The notes below the pieces were generated by a model that was not told the DNA's origin, did not search any database, and saw nothing but the letters and a program-made list of their open reading frames with translations. DNA of 58,493 nt, taken from assembly GCA_002840535.1 (NCBI GenBank), contig PHBH01000047.1, positions 58,974 to 117,466 of the forward strand, written 5' to 3'. Shown piece by piece: positions 35,120 to 43,612 of this stretch; within the stretch, counting starts at the first letter, position 1; each line of letters begins with the position of its first letter. Origin of the DNA: Deltaproteobacteria bacterium HGW-Deltaproteobacteria-15. GTDB lineage: Bacteria; Desulfobacterota; DSM-4660; Desulfatiglandales; HGW-15. The position numbers and the translations under genes were made by a program.

Positions 35120-35595
35120 ATATGCCTCGATGAGTTCTTTTCCGAAAAGATAAGTAAGGGCTTTTTCATATAATTCAAGCGCCGGGCTGATTTTTGAGAA
35201 CGAGGGACAGAAAGAGCGCTGATATTCTCCTTGGGCAAACCGGGCCCCATTGTCACCGGAGTGTGCAGCTTCCGATCGAGACTCCCTGAAGTGATCACCG
35301 CTTAAGGGGATGGAATCGGGGCTGCTCTTCTGGGCTCGGGGGTATTTGAAACCGCAATCGATCCATGGACAACGACGCAAATATCATTCCATTATCGGAT
35401 CACAAGCGTGATGTAGAAAAAAAGATGGAATCCCGGTTAGTTCGCCGAAATGGACGGATGGGGTTTTGAAAGAGTTCGGCCGGATCTTTCTGCAGATGTA
35501 AAAAGACAGTTTACAAGAGATGTATCCTGCTGGTGAACATGAAAGATTTCGAACGATACGGGCGTAGCCGTGGAGGCTTTGCCGCTGAATTTTTC
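35120..35595. other. Gap between mutase small subunit and acyl-CoA synthetase
   Basis: A 476-base stretch between two minus-strand genes. The frame continuing upstream of the synthetase shows no recognisable domain. It may hold a separate promoter for the synthetase and methyltransferase genes, but I cannot place one. Confidence 0.4.
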
Positions 35596-36006
35596 CTAAG
35601 CCTGCGAGTTCTGCAACCGACCATGAATGTATTCGACGATATCCTGGGTGCTTGTTCCCGGGCCGAATACCTCGGCGATTCCCGCTTCCTTCAATGCCGG
35701 GATGTCTTCTTCAGGGATAATCCCTCCCCCGAGCACGAGGATGTCGTTCACACCCTTTTCCCTGAGGAGTTCCATCACCCTGGGGAAGAGGTAATCGTGG
35801 GCTCCGGAGAGGATGCTCATGGCGATCACGTCCACATCCTCCTGGATCGCGGACTCCACAATCTGCCGAGGGGTTTGGCGAAGACCTGTGTAGATCACCT
35901 CCATGCCCGCATCCATCAATGCACTGGCCACCACCTTGATGCCCCTGTCATGTCCGTCGAGCCCCGGTTTGGCTGCCAAAACCCTTATTTTCCTTGAGTG
36001 GTTCAT
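35596..36006 (-). CDS. Methylmalonyl-CoA mutase, cobalamin-binding subunit
   Basis: A 136-residue B12-binding domain. The motif GLDGHDRG (D17, H19, G22) supplies the histidine that coordinates cobalt, followed by SILSGAHDYLF and LGGGIIPEED, typical of the mutase C-terminal domain. It acts with the 560-residue catalytic chain encoded 24 bases upstream to interconvert succinyl-CoA and (R)-methylmalonyl-CoA. Separate catalytic and B12 chains are common in archaea and anaerobic bacteria. A close homologue such as an isobutyryl-CoA mutase small subunit cannot be excluded from this domain alone. Confidence 0.93.
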   Translation of the reverse strand: MNHSRKIRVLAAKPGLDGHDRGIKVVASALMDAGMEVIYTGLRQTPRQIVESAIQEDVDVIAMSILSGAHDYLFPRVMELLREKGVNDILVLGGGIIPEEDIPALKEAGIAEVFGPGTSTQDIVEYIHGRLQNSQA

Positions 36007-36030
36007 GCTCTGTCCCCTGCTTCGTGTGCA

Positions 36031-37713
36031 CTATCGTGCAAAGGTGTTCACTTGTTTGTACTCTCCGAACACATCTCTCAGCACATCGCAGATCTCTCCA
36101 AGGGTGGCGTAACATTTTACAGCGTCCAGGATGGGGACCATCAGGTTGTCTGCGCCGGAGGCCGCTTTTTTGAGCGCGGCGAGGCAGCCTGCGACACCGG
36201 CGGAACTCCGCTCGGACTTGAGTTTTCGAATCTTTTCGAGCTGGGACGCCCTGACCGCCGGGTCCACTCTCAGAAGGTTGCGGGGTTTTTCCTCCTTGAC
36301 CTGGAACCGATTCACCCCCACCACGACCCGCTCCTTCCTTTCGATCTCCCTTTGAAATTTGTAGGCGCTTTCCTGGATCTCCCGCTGAATGAACCCCTTT
36401 TCAATGGCGGCTGCTGCGCCTCCCATTTCATCGATCCTGCGGATATAGGATTCAGCCCTCTCTTCGATTTCGCGGGTAAGGGCCTCCAGATAGTAAGCTC
36501 CGCCGAGCGGATCGACCGTGTCGCAGACCCCGCTCTCGTAAGCGATCAACTGCTGGGTGCGGAGCGCGATCTGCACGGCCTTTTCAGAGGGAAGCGCAAG
36601 GGCCTCGTCCATGGAATTGGTGTGGAGGGACTGGGTGCCGCCGAGAACCGCAGCCAGAGCCTGAAACGCCACCCGGACGATGTTGTTCATAGGCTGCTGG
36701 GCAGTGAGGGTGCACCCGGCTGTCTGGGTGTGGAAGCGAATCATCATGGACCTTGGATCCTTGGCCTTGAAACGATCCTTCATGATCCGCGCCCATATCC
36801 TTCTGGCCGCCCTGTATTTCGCGATCTCTTCCAGAAAATCCAGATGCGCGTTGAAGAAGAAGGAGAGCCTGGGACCGAAACCATCCACGTCCATTCCCGC
36901 CTGCAGGGCCGCTTCCACATAGGCGATCCCGTTGGCCAGGGTAAAAGCCACCTCCTGGACAGCGGTGGAGCCCGCTTCTCTGATATGATAGCCGCTGATG
37001 CTGATCGTATTCCACTGGGGGACCTTCTTTGCGCAGTACGCGAAAATATCGGTGATGATGCGCATCGAGGACTTGGGAGGAAAGATATAGGTGCCTCGAG
37101 AGGAATACTCTTTCAGAATGTCGTTCTGAATGGTTCCGCGGAGTTTTTCCGATGCGATCCCCTGCTGCTCGGCGACCGCGATATACATGGCCAGGAGTAT
37201 GGCCGCGGGCGCATTGATGGTCATGGAGGTGCTGACCTGATCGAGAGGGATCTCCCTGAAAAGGGTCTCCATGTCGCGCAGGGAGTCGATGGCGACCCCC
37301 ACCTTGCCGACCTCGCCCATGGCCATTTCGTTGTCCGAATCATACCCGATCTGGGTCGGCAGATCGAAGGCCACGGAAAGACCTGTCTGCCCCTGCTCCA
37401 GAAGGAACCGGTACCGCCTGTTCGATTCCTCCGCGCTTGCAAAACCCGCGTACTGCCTCATTGTCCAATGGCGTCCTCTATACATGGTGGGCTGGACGCC
37501 ACGGGTAAAAGGGAAAGACCCGGGGAAACCCAGATCCTCCAGATAATCGATATCGCCGAGATCCGCCGGGGTGTAGAGTCGCTTGATCGGGACCCCGGAG
37601 TCGTTCACAAACTCCTTCTGCCTTTCCGGGTTTTTTTCCAGCTTCTTTTCTACAGCCCGGTTCCACTCTTCCACTTTTTCGGCCAGGAGCCGAAGATCCT
37701 CTTTGATGGCCAT
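36031..37713 (-). CDS. Methylmalonyl-CoA mutase, catalytic (large) chain
   Basis: A 560-residue TIM-barrel mutase chain without its own B12 domain. The AGGAGGGG ribosome site directly precedes the ATG. Recognisable stretches include GFPGSFPFTRGVQPTMYRGR, the Tyr-containing active-site entry, SISGYHIREAG, FHTQTAGCTLTAQQPMNN and GGTQSLHTNSMDEALALP, all hallmark mutase segments. It carries out the radical carbon-skeleton rearrangement with the small subunit downstream. The neighbouring decarboxylase and carboxyltransferase genes point to the methylmalonyl-CoA route of propionate metabolism, direction unknown. No MeaB/ArgK GTPase chaperone gene is next to it. Confidence 0.94.
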   Translation of the reverse strand: MAIKEDLRLLAEKVEEWNRAVEKKLEKNPERQKEFVNDSGVPIKRLYTPADLGDIDYLEDLGFPGSFPFTRGVQPTMYRGRHWTMRQYAGFASAEESNRRYRFLLEQGQTGLSVAFDLPTQIGYDSDNEMAMGEVGKVGVAIDSLRDMETLFREIPLDQVSTSMTINAPAAILLAMYIAVAEQQGIASEKLRGTIQNDILKEYSSRGTYIFPPKSSMRIITDIFAYCAKKVPQWNTISISGYHIREAGSTAVQEVAFTLANGIAYVEAALQAGMDVDGFGPRLSFFFNAHLDFLEEIAKYRAARRIWARIMKDRFKAKDPRSMMIRFHTQTAGCTLTAQQPMNNIVRVAFQALAAVLGGTQSLHTNSMDEALALPSEKAVQIALRTQQLIAYESGVCDTVDPLGGAYYLEALTREIEERAESYIRRIDEMGGAAAAIEKGFIQREIQESAYKFQREIERKERVVVGVNRFQVKEEKPRNLLRVDPAVRASQLEKIRKLKSERSSAGVAGCLAALKKAASGADNLMVPILDAVKCYATLGEICDVLRDVFGEYKQVNTFAR

Positions 37714-37790
37714 GACCCCTCCTATTCAATCTTCCCGCATCGCACACGTCCCCCTATCAACCTTCAGCTCTCCAAATTCTGCCACCAAGA

Positions 37791-37845
37791 CACAAAGCCA
37801 CCAAGAAGATCATTCTATCTTTCTTTGAGTCTTAGTGCCTTTGTG
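37791..37845. repeat. Imperfect inverted repeat in the mutase/CBS gap
   Basis: CACAAAGCCACCAAGA at 37791-37806 pairs with TCTTAGTGCCTTTGTG at 37830-37845, with 14 of 16 positions complementary. The sequence style (CACCAAG/CTTAGTG with CTTTGTGGC) matches a type of dispersed intergenic hairpin I associate with many bacterial genomes. It lies between the CBS gene's stop and the mutase start, both on the minus strand. Confidence 0.55.
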
Positions 37846-37878
37846 GCTGATCCTTCTCCTGGACATTCATCCCTTCAG

Positions 37879-38361
37879 TCAACAGGACTGCCCTGCCTCA
37901 AGCCAGACCTTGTACGTGTGATAGTACACATCCGAGAGGTAAACGATGCCGAAGAGTTTGTCTCCGTCCTCCACAGGAAGGCGGCGGACCTTGTTCTTGA
38001 TCATCTTGTTGACCAGCACCATGATATGGTCGTCGGGAGAGGCGGTCAGAACGGGCGAGCTCATAATGTCCTGCACCAGAAGGTCATTGAATTCCTCCAG
38101 GTGAAAGTCGATTTCCTCCTCCCAGAGGGAGCCCCCTCCCACCTGGTGCTTCATGAAGGGAGGCCTCACGTGGTAGAGGATGTCGGTCATGGAGATCATT
38201 CCGACCAGCCGTCCTTTTTCATCGACGACCATGACGCCGTACGGCTTGTAACCGGTCTCCTCCCGCGCCTTGCCCTCAAATATCAGGCACGCGGCTTCTT
38301 TAACCCGTGAGTCCGGACGAATGATTGCATAATCCTGCACCATGATATCCTTGGCTTTCAT
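37879..38361 (-). CDS. Two-CBS-domain protein
   Basis: A 160-residue protein with two CBS domains: about residues 1-65 (MKAKDIMVQDYAIIRPDSRVKEAA; GMISMTDILYHV) and about 92-150 (VQDIMSSPVLTASPDDHIMVLV; FGIVYLSDVYYHTY). Such stand-alone pairs bind adenine nucleotides or SAM and act as energy sensors on partner proteins. The GGAGATC ribosome site is clear. It lies upstream of the mutase genes on the same strand, so a role in tuning that carbon pathway is possible but unproven. Confidence 0.9.
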   Translation of the reverse strand: MKAKDIMVQDYAIIRPDSRVKEAACLIFEGKAREETGYKPYGVMVVDEKGRLVGMISMTDILYHVRPPFMKHQVGGGSLWEEEIDFHLEEFNDLLVQDIMSSPVLTASPDDHIMVLVNKMIKNKVRRLPVEDGDKLFGIVYLSDVYYHTYKVWLEAGQSC

Positions 38362-38712
38362 GCTGTGATCTCCTTCCGAGCGCTGCCATGTTGAGTTGAA
38401 GAGCCGCAGTCGTTGGCAACGTGGCCGAGTATAGAAGAAAGCGGTCCGGCGGTCAAGAAGGGCGGGTTTAAAGCGGTTTTGACCGGTTTGGAAGCCTGAC
38501 CGGCATGGCGGGATGTGCCGATCGGCCCATCCGGATTTTCGGGGTGGTTTTTCCTTGAATGACCTGCCGAGAGTGCTATGATGCAGCTACTTTTTATTCC
38601 GCTGCTTTTTTCCGCTGGAAAGGGGCCGAATCCTCAAGGCCTGAAACCGTGGTCAGCCACCTTTTCTTCCTGGGGAATCTCAACGCGCGTGCAACACTCA
38701 TCGGAGGCACTT
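38362..38712. other. Divergent region before the sodium-pump subunits
   Basis: These 351 bases lie between the CBS gene (minus) and the gamma subunit (plus). The frame from 38578 continues into the gamma subunit, but its first 45 residues look unlike that family, and the ribosome site GGAGG lies at 38703-38707. I therefore treat it as untranslated leader and promoter DNA. Confidence 0.4.
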
Positions 38713-38844
38713 ATGGATAACTGGACTTTCGGCATTACAATGATGGTTTGCGGGATGGGGGGAACAATCCTGACGCTCTGGATCATGAGTCTCGTCATGA
38801 GTCTCCTTGGAAAATTGTTCCCGTACAAGAAGGAGGCAGAGTAG
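38713..38844 (+). CDS. Gamma-type small subunit of a Na+-pumping decarboxylase (OadG/MmdD-like)
   Basis: A 43-residue, single-helix membrane protein (MDNWTFGITMMVCGMGGTIL, then a hydrophobic helix and a basic tail KLFPYKKEAE). GGAGG is 5 bases before the ATG at 38713. It is followed 2 bases later by the beta subunit, the usual arrangement of oxaloacetate/methylmalonyl-CoA decarboxylase gamma chains, which anchor and stabilise the pump. It is shorter than most OadG proteins and lacks the long periplasmic tail. The identification rests on size, topology and adjacency rather than strong motifs. Confidence 0.72.
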   Translation: MDNWTFGITMMVCGMGGTILTLWIMSLVMSLLGKLFPYKKEAE

Positions 38845-38846
38845 CC

Positions 38847-39986
38847 ATGGAAGAAGCGATTCTGAACGGTTTACAGGGTCTCATCAATGGATTTCTCCAC
38901 CTCGAGTGGCGCTCCCTCGTCATGTTCCTGATCGGCGGTACGCTCCTGTGGCTGGGCATCAAGAAGGATTGTGAGCCTTTGCTCCTCGTTCCCATTGGAT
39001 TCGGCTGTATCCTGGTGAACATTCCTCTGGGAAACCTGATGGGCGAGGAAGGGTTCCTTCGAACTATCTATGACATGGGTATTTCGAATGAGCTCTTCCC
39101 CCTCCTGATTTTCATTGGAATCGGCGCCATGACCGATTTCGGTCCCGTCCTTTCCAATCCGTCGACCTTCCTGCTGGGGGCGGCCGGGCAGTTCGGAATC
39201 TTCATCACACTGGCCCTGGCTCTTTCCCTGGGATTCCCGCAAATGGAGGCGGTCTGCATCGGCATCATCGGGGCTTGCGACGGTCCGACCGCCATCTATG
39301 TCACCTCGCAGTATGCACCGCAGCTCCTGGGGGCTGTTTCCGTGGCCGCATACTCTTACATGTCTCTCGTTCCCGTGATCCAGCCTCCTATCATGAGACT
39401 GATGACCAGCGAAAAAGAGAGAACGACCATCATGCCGGCGATGACCCGCAAGGTGTCCAAGACCACGAAACTGCTCTTCCCTCTGGTCATCACGGTGCTC
39501 GGCGGCCTGATCGCCCCCATGGGGCTGCCTCTTCTCGGAACCATCATGCTGGGGAACCTGATGAAGGAATCCGGTGTGGTAGCCCGGCTGACCAAAGCCT
39601 CGGAAAACGAGATCGCCAATGTGGTCACCCTTTTCCTCGGGATCTCCATCGGCGCAACCATGGCCGGAGGCGCATTCCTGAGGCCTCAGACCCTGATCAT
39701 CCTCGCCCTGGGCTTCCTGGCGATCTGTCTGGACACGGTCTGCGGCGTCCTGTTCGGAAAGGTCCTGTACGCGCTGAGCCGCGGAAAGGTCAACCCCCTG
39801 ATCGGAGCCGCCGGAATCTCCGCCTTTCCCATGGCCGCCCGCGTGGCGCAGAGGGAAGGGCAGAAGTACAACAAGAAGAGCTATCTCCTGATGCACGCCA
39901 TGGGTGCGAATGCCGGCGGTCAGGTGGGCTCCGTCATTGCAGCGGCGGTTATGCTTTCTGTGCTGAGCGGCATGGGAATCATCTAG
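38847..39986 (+). CDS. Na+-translocating decarboxylase beta subunit (OadB/MmdB/GcdB family)
   Basis: A 379-residue polytopic membrane protein with about nine to eleven helices. Family hallmarks include GIGAMTDFGPVLSNPSTF, GACDGPTAIYVTSQYAP (the Asp that binds the transported ion), SYMSLVPVIQPPIMRL and GANAGGQVGSVIAAAV. It decarboxylates carboxybiotin on its carrier and exports Na+. The AAGGAGGCAG ribosome site supports the ATG at 38847. The matching carboxyltransferase and biotin carrier genes lie just downstream in opposite orientation, so this is most likely a methylmalonyl-CoA decarboxylase conserving energy in propionate/succinate metabolism. Confidence 0.93.
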   Translation: MEEAILNGLQGLINGFLHLEWRSLVMFLIGGTLLWLGIKKDCEPLLLVPIGFGCILVNIPLGNLMGEEGFLRTIYDMGISNELFPLLIFIGIGAMTDFGPVLSNPSTFLLGAAGQFGIFITLALALSLGFPQMEAVCIGIIGACDGPTAIYVTSQYAPQLLGAVSVAAYSYMSLVPVIQPPIMRLMTSEKERTTIMPAMTRKVSKTTKLLFPLVITVLGGLIAPMGLPLLGTIMLGNLMKESGVVARLTKASENEIANVVTLFLGISIGATMAGGAFLRPQTLIILALGFLAICLDTVCGVLFGKVLYALSRGKVNPLIGAAGISAFPMAARVAQREGQKYNKKSYLLMHAMGANAGGQVGSVIAAAVMLSVLSGMGII

Positions 39987-40106
39987 TGTCTTAAAAAAGA
40001 CCCCCAGGGCCAACTGCCTAGAGATGTAAAGAAGGTTGGACGCGCTGCACCAGGCGGAAGAACCGTTTCCAAAAGCACGGTATTTTGACGGTCTCCCAGG
40101 AGTCTC

Positions 40107-40156
40107 GTATGGAGTGCGGATACCTTGTGACGCATCAAGGCATCCGTACTCCGTAC
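40107..40156. terminator. Strong 21-bp hairpin between convergent decarboxylase genes
   Basis: The arms 40107-40127 and 40136-40156 (core GGAGTGCGGATACCTTG and CAAGGCATCCGTACTCC) pair over 21 positions with two G-U wobbles and one mismatch around an 8-base loop. It lies between the stops of the plus-strand beta subunit (39986) and the minus-strand carboxyltransferase (40265). It could act as a bidirectional terminator or 3'-end stabiliser, although no T-run adjoins it. A repeat-element origin is possible. Confidence 0.55.
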
Positions 40157-40264
40157 CCACGCGGAAACAGCAGTGTATCGGATTCAGCGCGTGAAGAGGC
40201 CTGGAACCGTGAACGGAATTCCCGCATTTACTCTCGCGAGACCTCTCCTTCGGCCGGATTTCGA

Positions 40265-41815
40265 TTATAAGGGGATATTCCCGTGCCTTCTTGACGGGAG
40301 GGAGTCTTTTTTGTCCTTCAGCATCATCAGGGCATCGATGAGGCGCGGCCGGGTATTCTCGGGGAAAATGATGCCGTCGATGTAGCCGAGCTCCGCCGCC
40401 TTGAACGGGCTGGCGAAGTTGCTCCTGTATTCCTCTATGAGCCGGTTTCGCGTTGCCACCTTGTCTTCAGCGTTGTCGATCTCTTTCTTGAAAACGATAT
40501 TGACCGCACCTTCCGGCCCCATCACCGCGATTTCCGCCGTGGGATAGGCGTAATTGATATCGCCCCCGTGGTGTTTGCTGGACATCACGTCATAGGCTCC
40601 GCCGTAGGCCTTGCGTGTGATGACCGTAATCTTGGGGACCGTGGCCTCGCAATAGGCGTAGATGATCTTTGCACCGTGTTTGATGATGCCCCCGTATTCC
40701 TGATTCACTCCGGGCAGGAATCCGGGCACATCCACAAAAGTCACCAGGGGGATGTTGAAGCAGTCGCAGAGCCTTACGAACCTGGCGCATTTCATGGAGG
40801 CATTGATATCCAGACATCCCGCCAGGAACCGGGGCTGATTGGCGACAACTCCGACCGGATAGCCGTTCAGTCTCCCGAAGCCGATCACCATGTTCATGGC
40901 ATAATGTCGATGGATCTCGAGAAAACGACCGTCATCCAAGACATTGTGGATGATGTCCTTGATGTCGTAAGGGAGTTTGGGATTGGTGGGGACTACTTTA
41001 TTCAGGGATTTGTCCGTTCGATTCGGGTCATCCGTGCATTCCGCTACGGGCGGCTTTTCCCGGTAGTTCTGGGGGAGGTAGCTGAGGATCTCCTTTACCC
41101 TCTCAAGCGCCGCCTGATCGGAATCCTCGGCAAATTGAGCGACACCGCTCCTGGTGTTGTGCGTCATGGCGCCGCCCAGCTGCTCGGGTGACACCTCTTC
41201 GGAGGTCACGGCCTTGATCACCTGCGGCCCCGTGATGAACATGTTGCTCGTCTTTTTGACCATGATCGTGAAGTCGGTCAGGGCCGGCGAATACACGGCT
41301 CCCCCCGCGCATGGTCCCATGATCACGGATATCTGCGGGATCACTCCGGAAGCCAGGACGTTTCTCTTGAAGATCTCCCCGTAGCTTCCAAGACTTACAA
41401 TGCCCTCCTGAATCCTGGCGCCGCCGGAGTCGTTCAGGCCGATCATGGGGGCGCCGTTCTTCAGCGCAAGGTCCATGATCTTGCAGACTTTCTCGCCAAA
41501 CGGACCGCTCAACGAGCCACCGAAAACGGTGAAATCCTGCGAAAACAGAAAAACCCGGCGTCCATGGATGGTCCCAAACCCGGTAACCACCCCATCGCCG
41601 GGGATCTTCTTCTTGCCCATTCCGAAATCATGGCAACGATGGACTACAAACTTATCTATTTCTTGGAAACTGCCCTTATCAAGAAGGTGCTCAATCCTTT
41701 CGCGGGCGGTCATTTTACCTTTTGCATGCTGATCATCGATCCTGGCCTTTCCGCCCCCCAATTCGGCCAGACGGTTTCTCTCTTCAAGCTCCTTGATCTT
41801 TTCCTCGATATTCAT
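40265..41815 (-). CDS. Acyl-CoA carboxyltransferase subunit (methylmalonyl-CoA decarboxylase alpha / PccB type)
   Basis: A 516-residue crotonase-fold carboxyltransferase with N- and C-terminal halves. Segments seen are GGKARIDDQHAKGKMTARER, GVVTGFGTIHGRRVFLFSQD, LNDSGGARIQEGIVSLGSYG, the oxyanion GPCAGGAVYSPALTDF, and FVDVPGFLPGVNQEYGGII with ITRKAYGGAYDVMSSK. It moves CO2 between methylmalonyl- or propionyl-CoA and biotin. It is preceded by the biotin carrier gene with a 43-base gap. Together with the OadB-type pump facing it, decarboxylase function is favoured over carboxylase. No biotin carboxylase gene is present, which supports that reading. Confidence 0.92.
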   Translation of the reverse strand: MNIEEKIKELEERNRLAELGGGKARIDDQHAKGKMTARERIEHLLDKGSFQEIDKFVVHRCHDFGMGKKKIPGDGVVTGFGTIHGRRVFLFSQDFTVFGGSLSGPFGEKVCKIMDLALKNGAPMIGLNDSGGARIQEGIVSLGSYGEIFKRNVLASGVIPQISVIMGPCAGGAVYSPALTDFTIMVKKTSNMFITGPQVIKAVTSEEVSPEQLGGAMTHNTRSGVAQFAEDSDQAALERVKEILSYLPQNYREKPPVAECTDDPNRTDKSLNKVVPTNPKLPYDIKDIIHNVLDDGRFLEIHRHYAMNMVIGFGRLNGYPVGVVANQPRFLAGCLDINASMKCARFVRLCDCFNIPLVTFVDVPGFLPGVNQEYGGIIKHGAKIIYAYCEATVPKITVITRKAYGGAYDVMSSKHHGGDINYAYPTAEIAVMGPEGAVNIVFKKEIDNAEDKVATRNRLIEEYRSNFASPFKAAELGYIDGIIFPENTRPRLIDALMMLKDKKDSLPSRRHGNIPL

Positions 41816-41858
41816 CCGGAGTCTCCAAGAAATAGATTGAAGCCGACCGACTTAGCGG

Positions 41859-42071
41859 TTAACCCAGCACAATCAAAACAGAATCGGCTTCGACCGCATC
41901 CCCTTTCTTGCACTTGATCTCCTTTACGGAGCCGGAATCCGTAGCGACCACGGGAAGCTCCATCTTCATGGCCTCGAGTATCAACACCTCGTCACCGTCA
42001 TTTATCGAATCCCCAACTTTTACCTTCACGTCAATGACCTTGCCGCCCATGGGTGCAGTGATTTCGCTCAC
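41859..42071 (-). CDS. Biotin carboxyl carrier protein (MmdC/GcdC-like)
   Basis: A 70-residue biotinyl domain. The lysine that takes biotin is K36 in LILEAMKMELP, with the symmetric-fold motifs APMGGKVIDVKVKVGD and GDAVEADSVLIVLG. An AAAGGAGG ribosome site lies 7 bases before GTG at 42071, which I take as the start in preference to an ATG at 42119 that lacks one. It carries carboxybiotin between the carboxyltransferase encoded downstream and the membrane beta subunit. It lacks the long Pro/Ala linker of many decarboxylase carriers. Confidence 0.9.
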   Translation of the reverse strand: MSEITAPMGGKVIDVKVKVGDSINDGDEVLILEAMKMELPVVATDSGSVKEIKCKKGDAVEADSVLIVLG

Positions 42072-42292
42072 AACCGTTTCCTCCTTTGAGTTCTGAGAAT
42101 GAGACTCCACAAAAGCCATATATAACAATTCTTGTCCGTGTGATGTCAAGTTCAATCTATGGGCGCGGAACCGCCGCAAGAGCACGATTATCCTGCATTC
42201 CCGCCACTTCACCGGTCGACTTCCGCCCTTTCGCGTTAACGGTTCCCCGGCACAATGCAATGGGAACGAAACTTGCAGAGAATTCCCTTGGC

Positions 42293-42321
42293 TTGACATG
42301 TGATGCATCTTTCACTACAAG
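42293..42321 (+). promoter_or_regulatory. Probable sigma-70 promoter for pilC-pilS
   Basis: TTGACA at 42293-42298, a 17-base spacer and TACAAG at 42316-42321. The -35 box is perfect, the -10 box matches 4 of 6, and it is 80 bases before the pilC start. The rest of the 330-base gap between the biotin carrier and pilC shows no gene. Confidence 0.5.
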
Positions 42322-42401
42322 TATCGGTCCAAGCAGGGGGAGTCACCGCAGCTCAGTCATGCGGATCGATCCCGAGCCCTGCGGACCTCAGGAGGATTCC
42401 A

Positions 42402-43610
42402 ATGCCTATCTATCAATGGGTCGCCGTAACCAAGAGGGGCAGAAGGCTGAAGGGCGAGCTCGATGCGGCCAACGAGAAGATGGCCCTGGGTCAGCTCAAG
42501 AAACGGAATCTGACGATCAAGAAGCTGAAGGCAAAGCCGAAGGATATGCTCGCCGGCCTCTCCTTTATGCAGCCGAAGGTCACCAAGAAAGACCTTGTGA
42601 TATTCACCCGGCAGTTTTCGACCATGATCGACGCGGGGCTGCCCCTGGTGCAAGGACTGCAGATCCTGGCCGAACAATCGGAGAATCCCACATTCAAGGC
42701 CATTTTGAAGGAGATCAACAGGGATGTGGAGGGTGGGTCGACCCTGGCCGAAGCCATGAAAAAACACCCGCAGGTCTTCGACAGCCTTTTTGTCAACCTG
42801 GTCGCGGCCGGGGAGGTCGGCGGTATTCTGGATACCATCCTGCGACGCCTCGCCGGATTCATTGAGAAGGCGGAAAAACTCAAGTCCCAGATCAAGGGGG
42901 CGATGACCTACCCCATCGTGGTGGTGGCCATTGCCATCATCGTGATTTCGGTAATCCTCATTTTCGTCATCCCCGTCTTTGAGGACATGTTCAAAGGCTT
43001 TGGAAAGGCCCTGCCGGCGCCGACGCAGATAGTCGTCAACATGAGCCGGTTCATGAAAAGCAATTTTTACTGGTGCTTCGCCGCCGTATTCGCGATCTAC
43101 TATGCGTTCAAGAAATACAGAAGTACGACGGGGGGAAGAAAGACTACCGATACGCTTTTTCTGAAACTTCCCGTGTTCGGCGATTTGCTCAAGAAGACCG
43201 CGGTTGCGCGATTCACAAGAACGCTTGGAACCATGCTCGCGAGCGGGGTCCCCATCCTGGATGCCCTTGAAATTGTGGCCAAGACATCGGGAAACATGGT
43301 CATCGAGGAGATCATCTATGAGGTGCGGGGCAGCATTGCCGAAGGTCAGACGATCGCAGAGCCGCTTTCGGAAAACGACGTTTTTCCAGGCATGGTCATT
43401 CAGATGATCTCCGTGGGTGAAGCGACAGGAGCACTGGATACCATGCTCGAGAAGATTGCCGATTTCTACGACGACGAAGTGGATGCCGCAGTCAGTGCGC
43501 TCACCTCAATGCTCGAGCCTTTGCTCATGCTCTTTTTGGGAGGCAGTATCGGAGGGCTGGTCATCGCCATGTACCTGCCCATTTTCCAGATGGCCGCCGC
43601 CATGGGCTAG
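42402..43610 (+). CDS. pilC: Type IV pilus inner-membrane platform protein PilC
   Basis: A 402-residue GspF/PilC-family protein. It begins MPIYQWVAVTKRGRRLKGEL after AGGAGG, and has two homologous cytoplasmic helical domains (about 65-190 and 270-395) with FTRQFSTMIDAGLPLVQGLQ and FTRTLGTMLASGVPILDALE. Three TM helices lie near 168-190, 218-238 and 375-395. It anchors the PilB/PilT motors and the assembling pilin. A longer in-frame start at 42300 lacks a ribosome site. The next gene, a PilS-like kinase, starts 3 bases after its stop, so the two are co-transcribed. Confidence 0.94.
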   Translation: MPIYQWVAVTKRGRRLKGELDAANEKMALGQLKKRNLTIKKLKAKPKDMLAGLSFMQPKVTKKDLVIFTRQFSTMIDAGLPLVQGLQILAEQSENPTFKAILKEINRDVEGGSTLAEAMKKHPQVFDSLFVNLVAAGEVGGILDTILRRLAGFIEKAEKLKSQIKGAMTYPIVVVAIAIIVISVILIFVIPVFEDMFKGFGKALPAPTQIVVNMSRFMKSNFYWCFAAVFAIYYAFKKYRSTTGGRKTTDTLFLKLPVFGDLLKKTAVARFTRTLGTMLASGVPILDALEIVAKTSGNMVIEEIIYEVRGSIAEGQTIAEPLSENDVFPGMVIQMISVGEATGALDTMLEKIADFYDDEVDAAVSALTSMLEPLLMLFLGGSIGGLVIAMYLPIFQMAAAMG

Positions 43611-43612
43611 CT

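Noticed and set aside
35120..35380. Upstream in-frame extension of the acyl-CoA synthetase
   Set aside because: The extra 87 residues have no homology, and a ribosome site (GAGG) precedes the ATG at 35119, where the CoA-binding domain begins.
35998..38310. 770-codon plus-strand open frame
   Set aside because: Antisense to the methylmalonyl-CoA mutase and CBS genes, caused by GC-skewed codon positions. No family recognised.
42120..42308. Longer biotin carrier reading frame starting at 42308 or 42119
   Set aside because: Neither start has a ribosome site, whereas AAAGGAGG precedes GTG at 42071 and the biotinyl domain starts right there.
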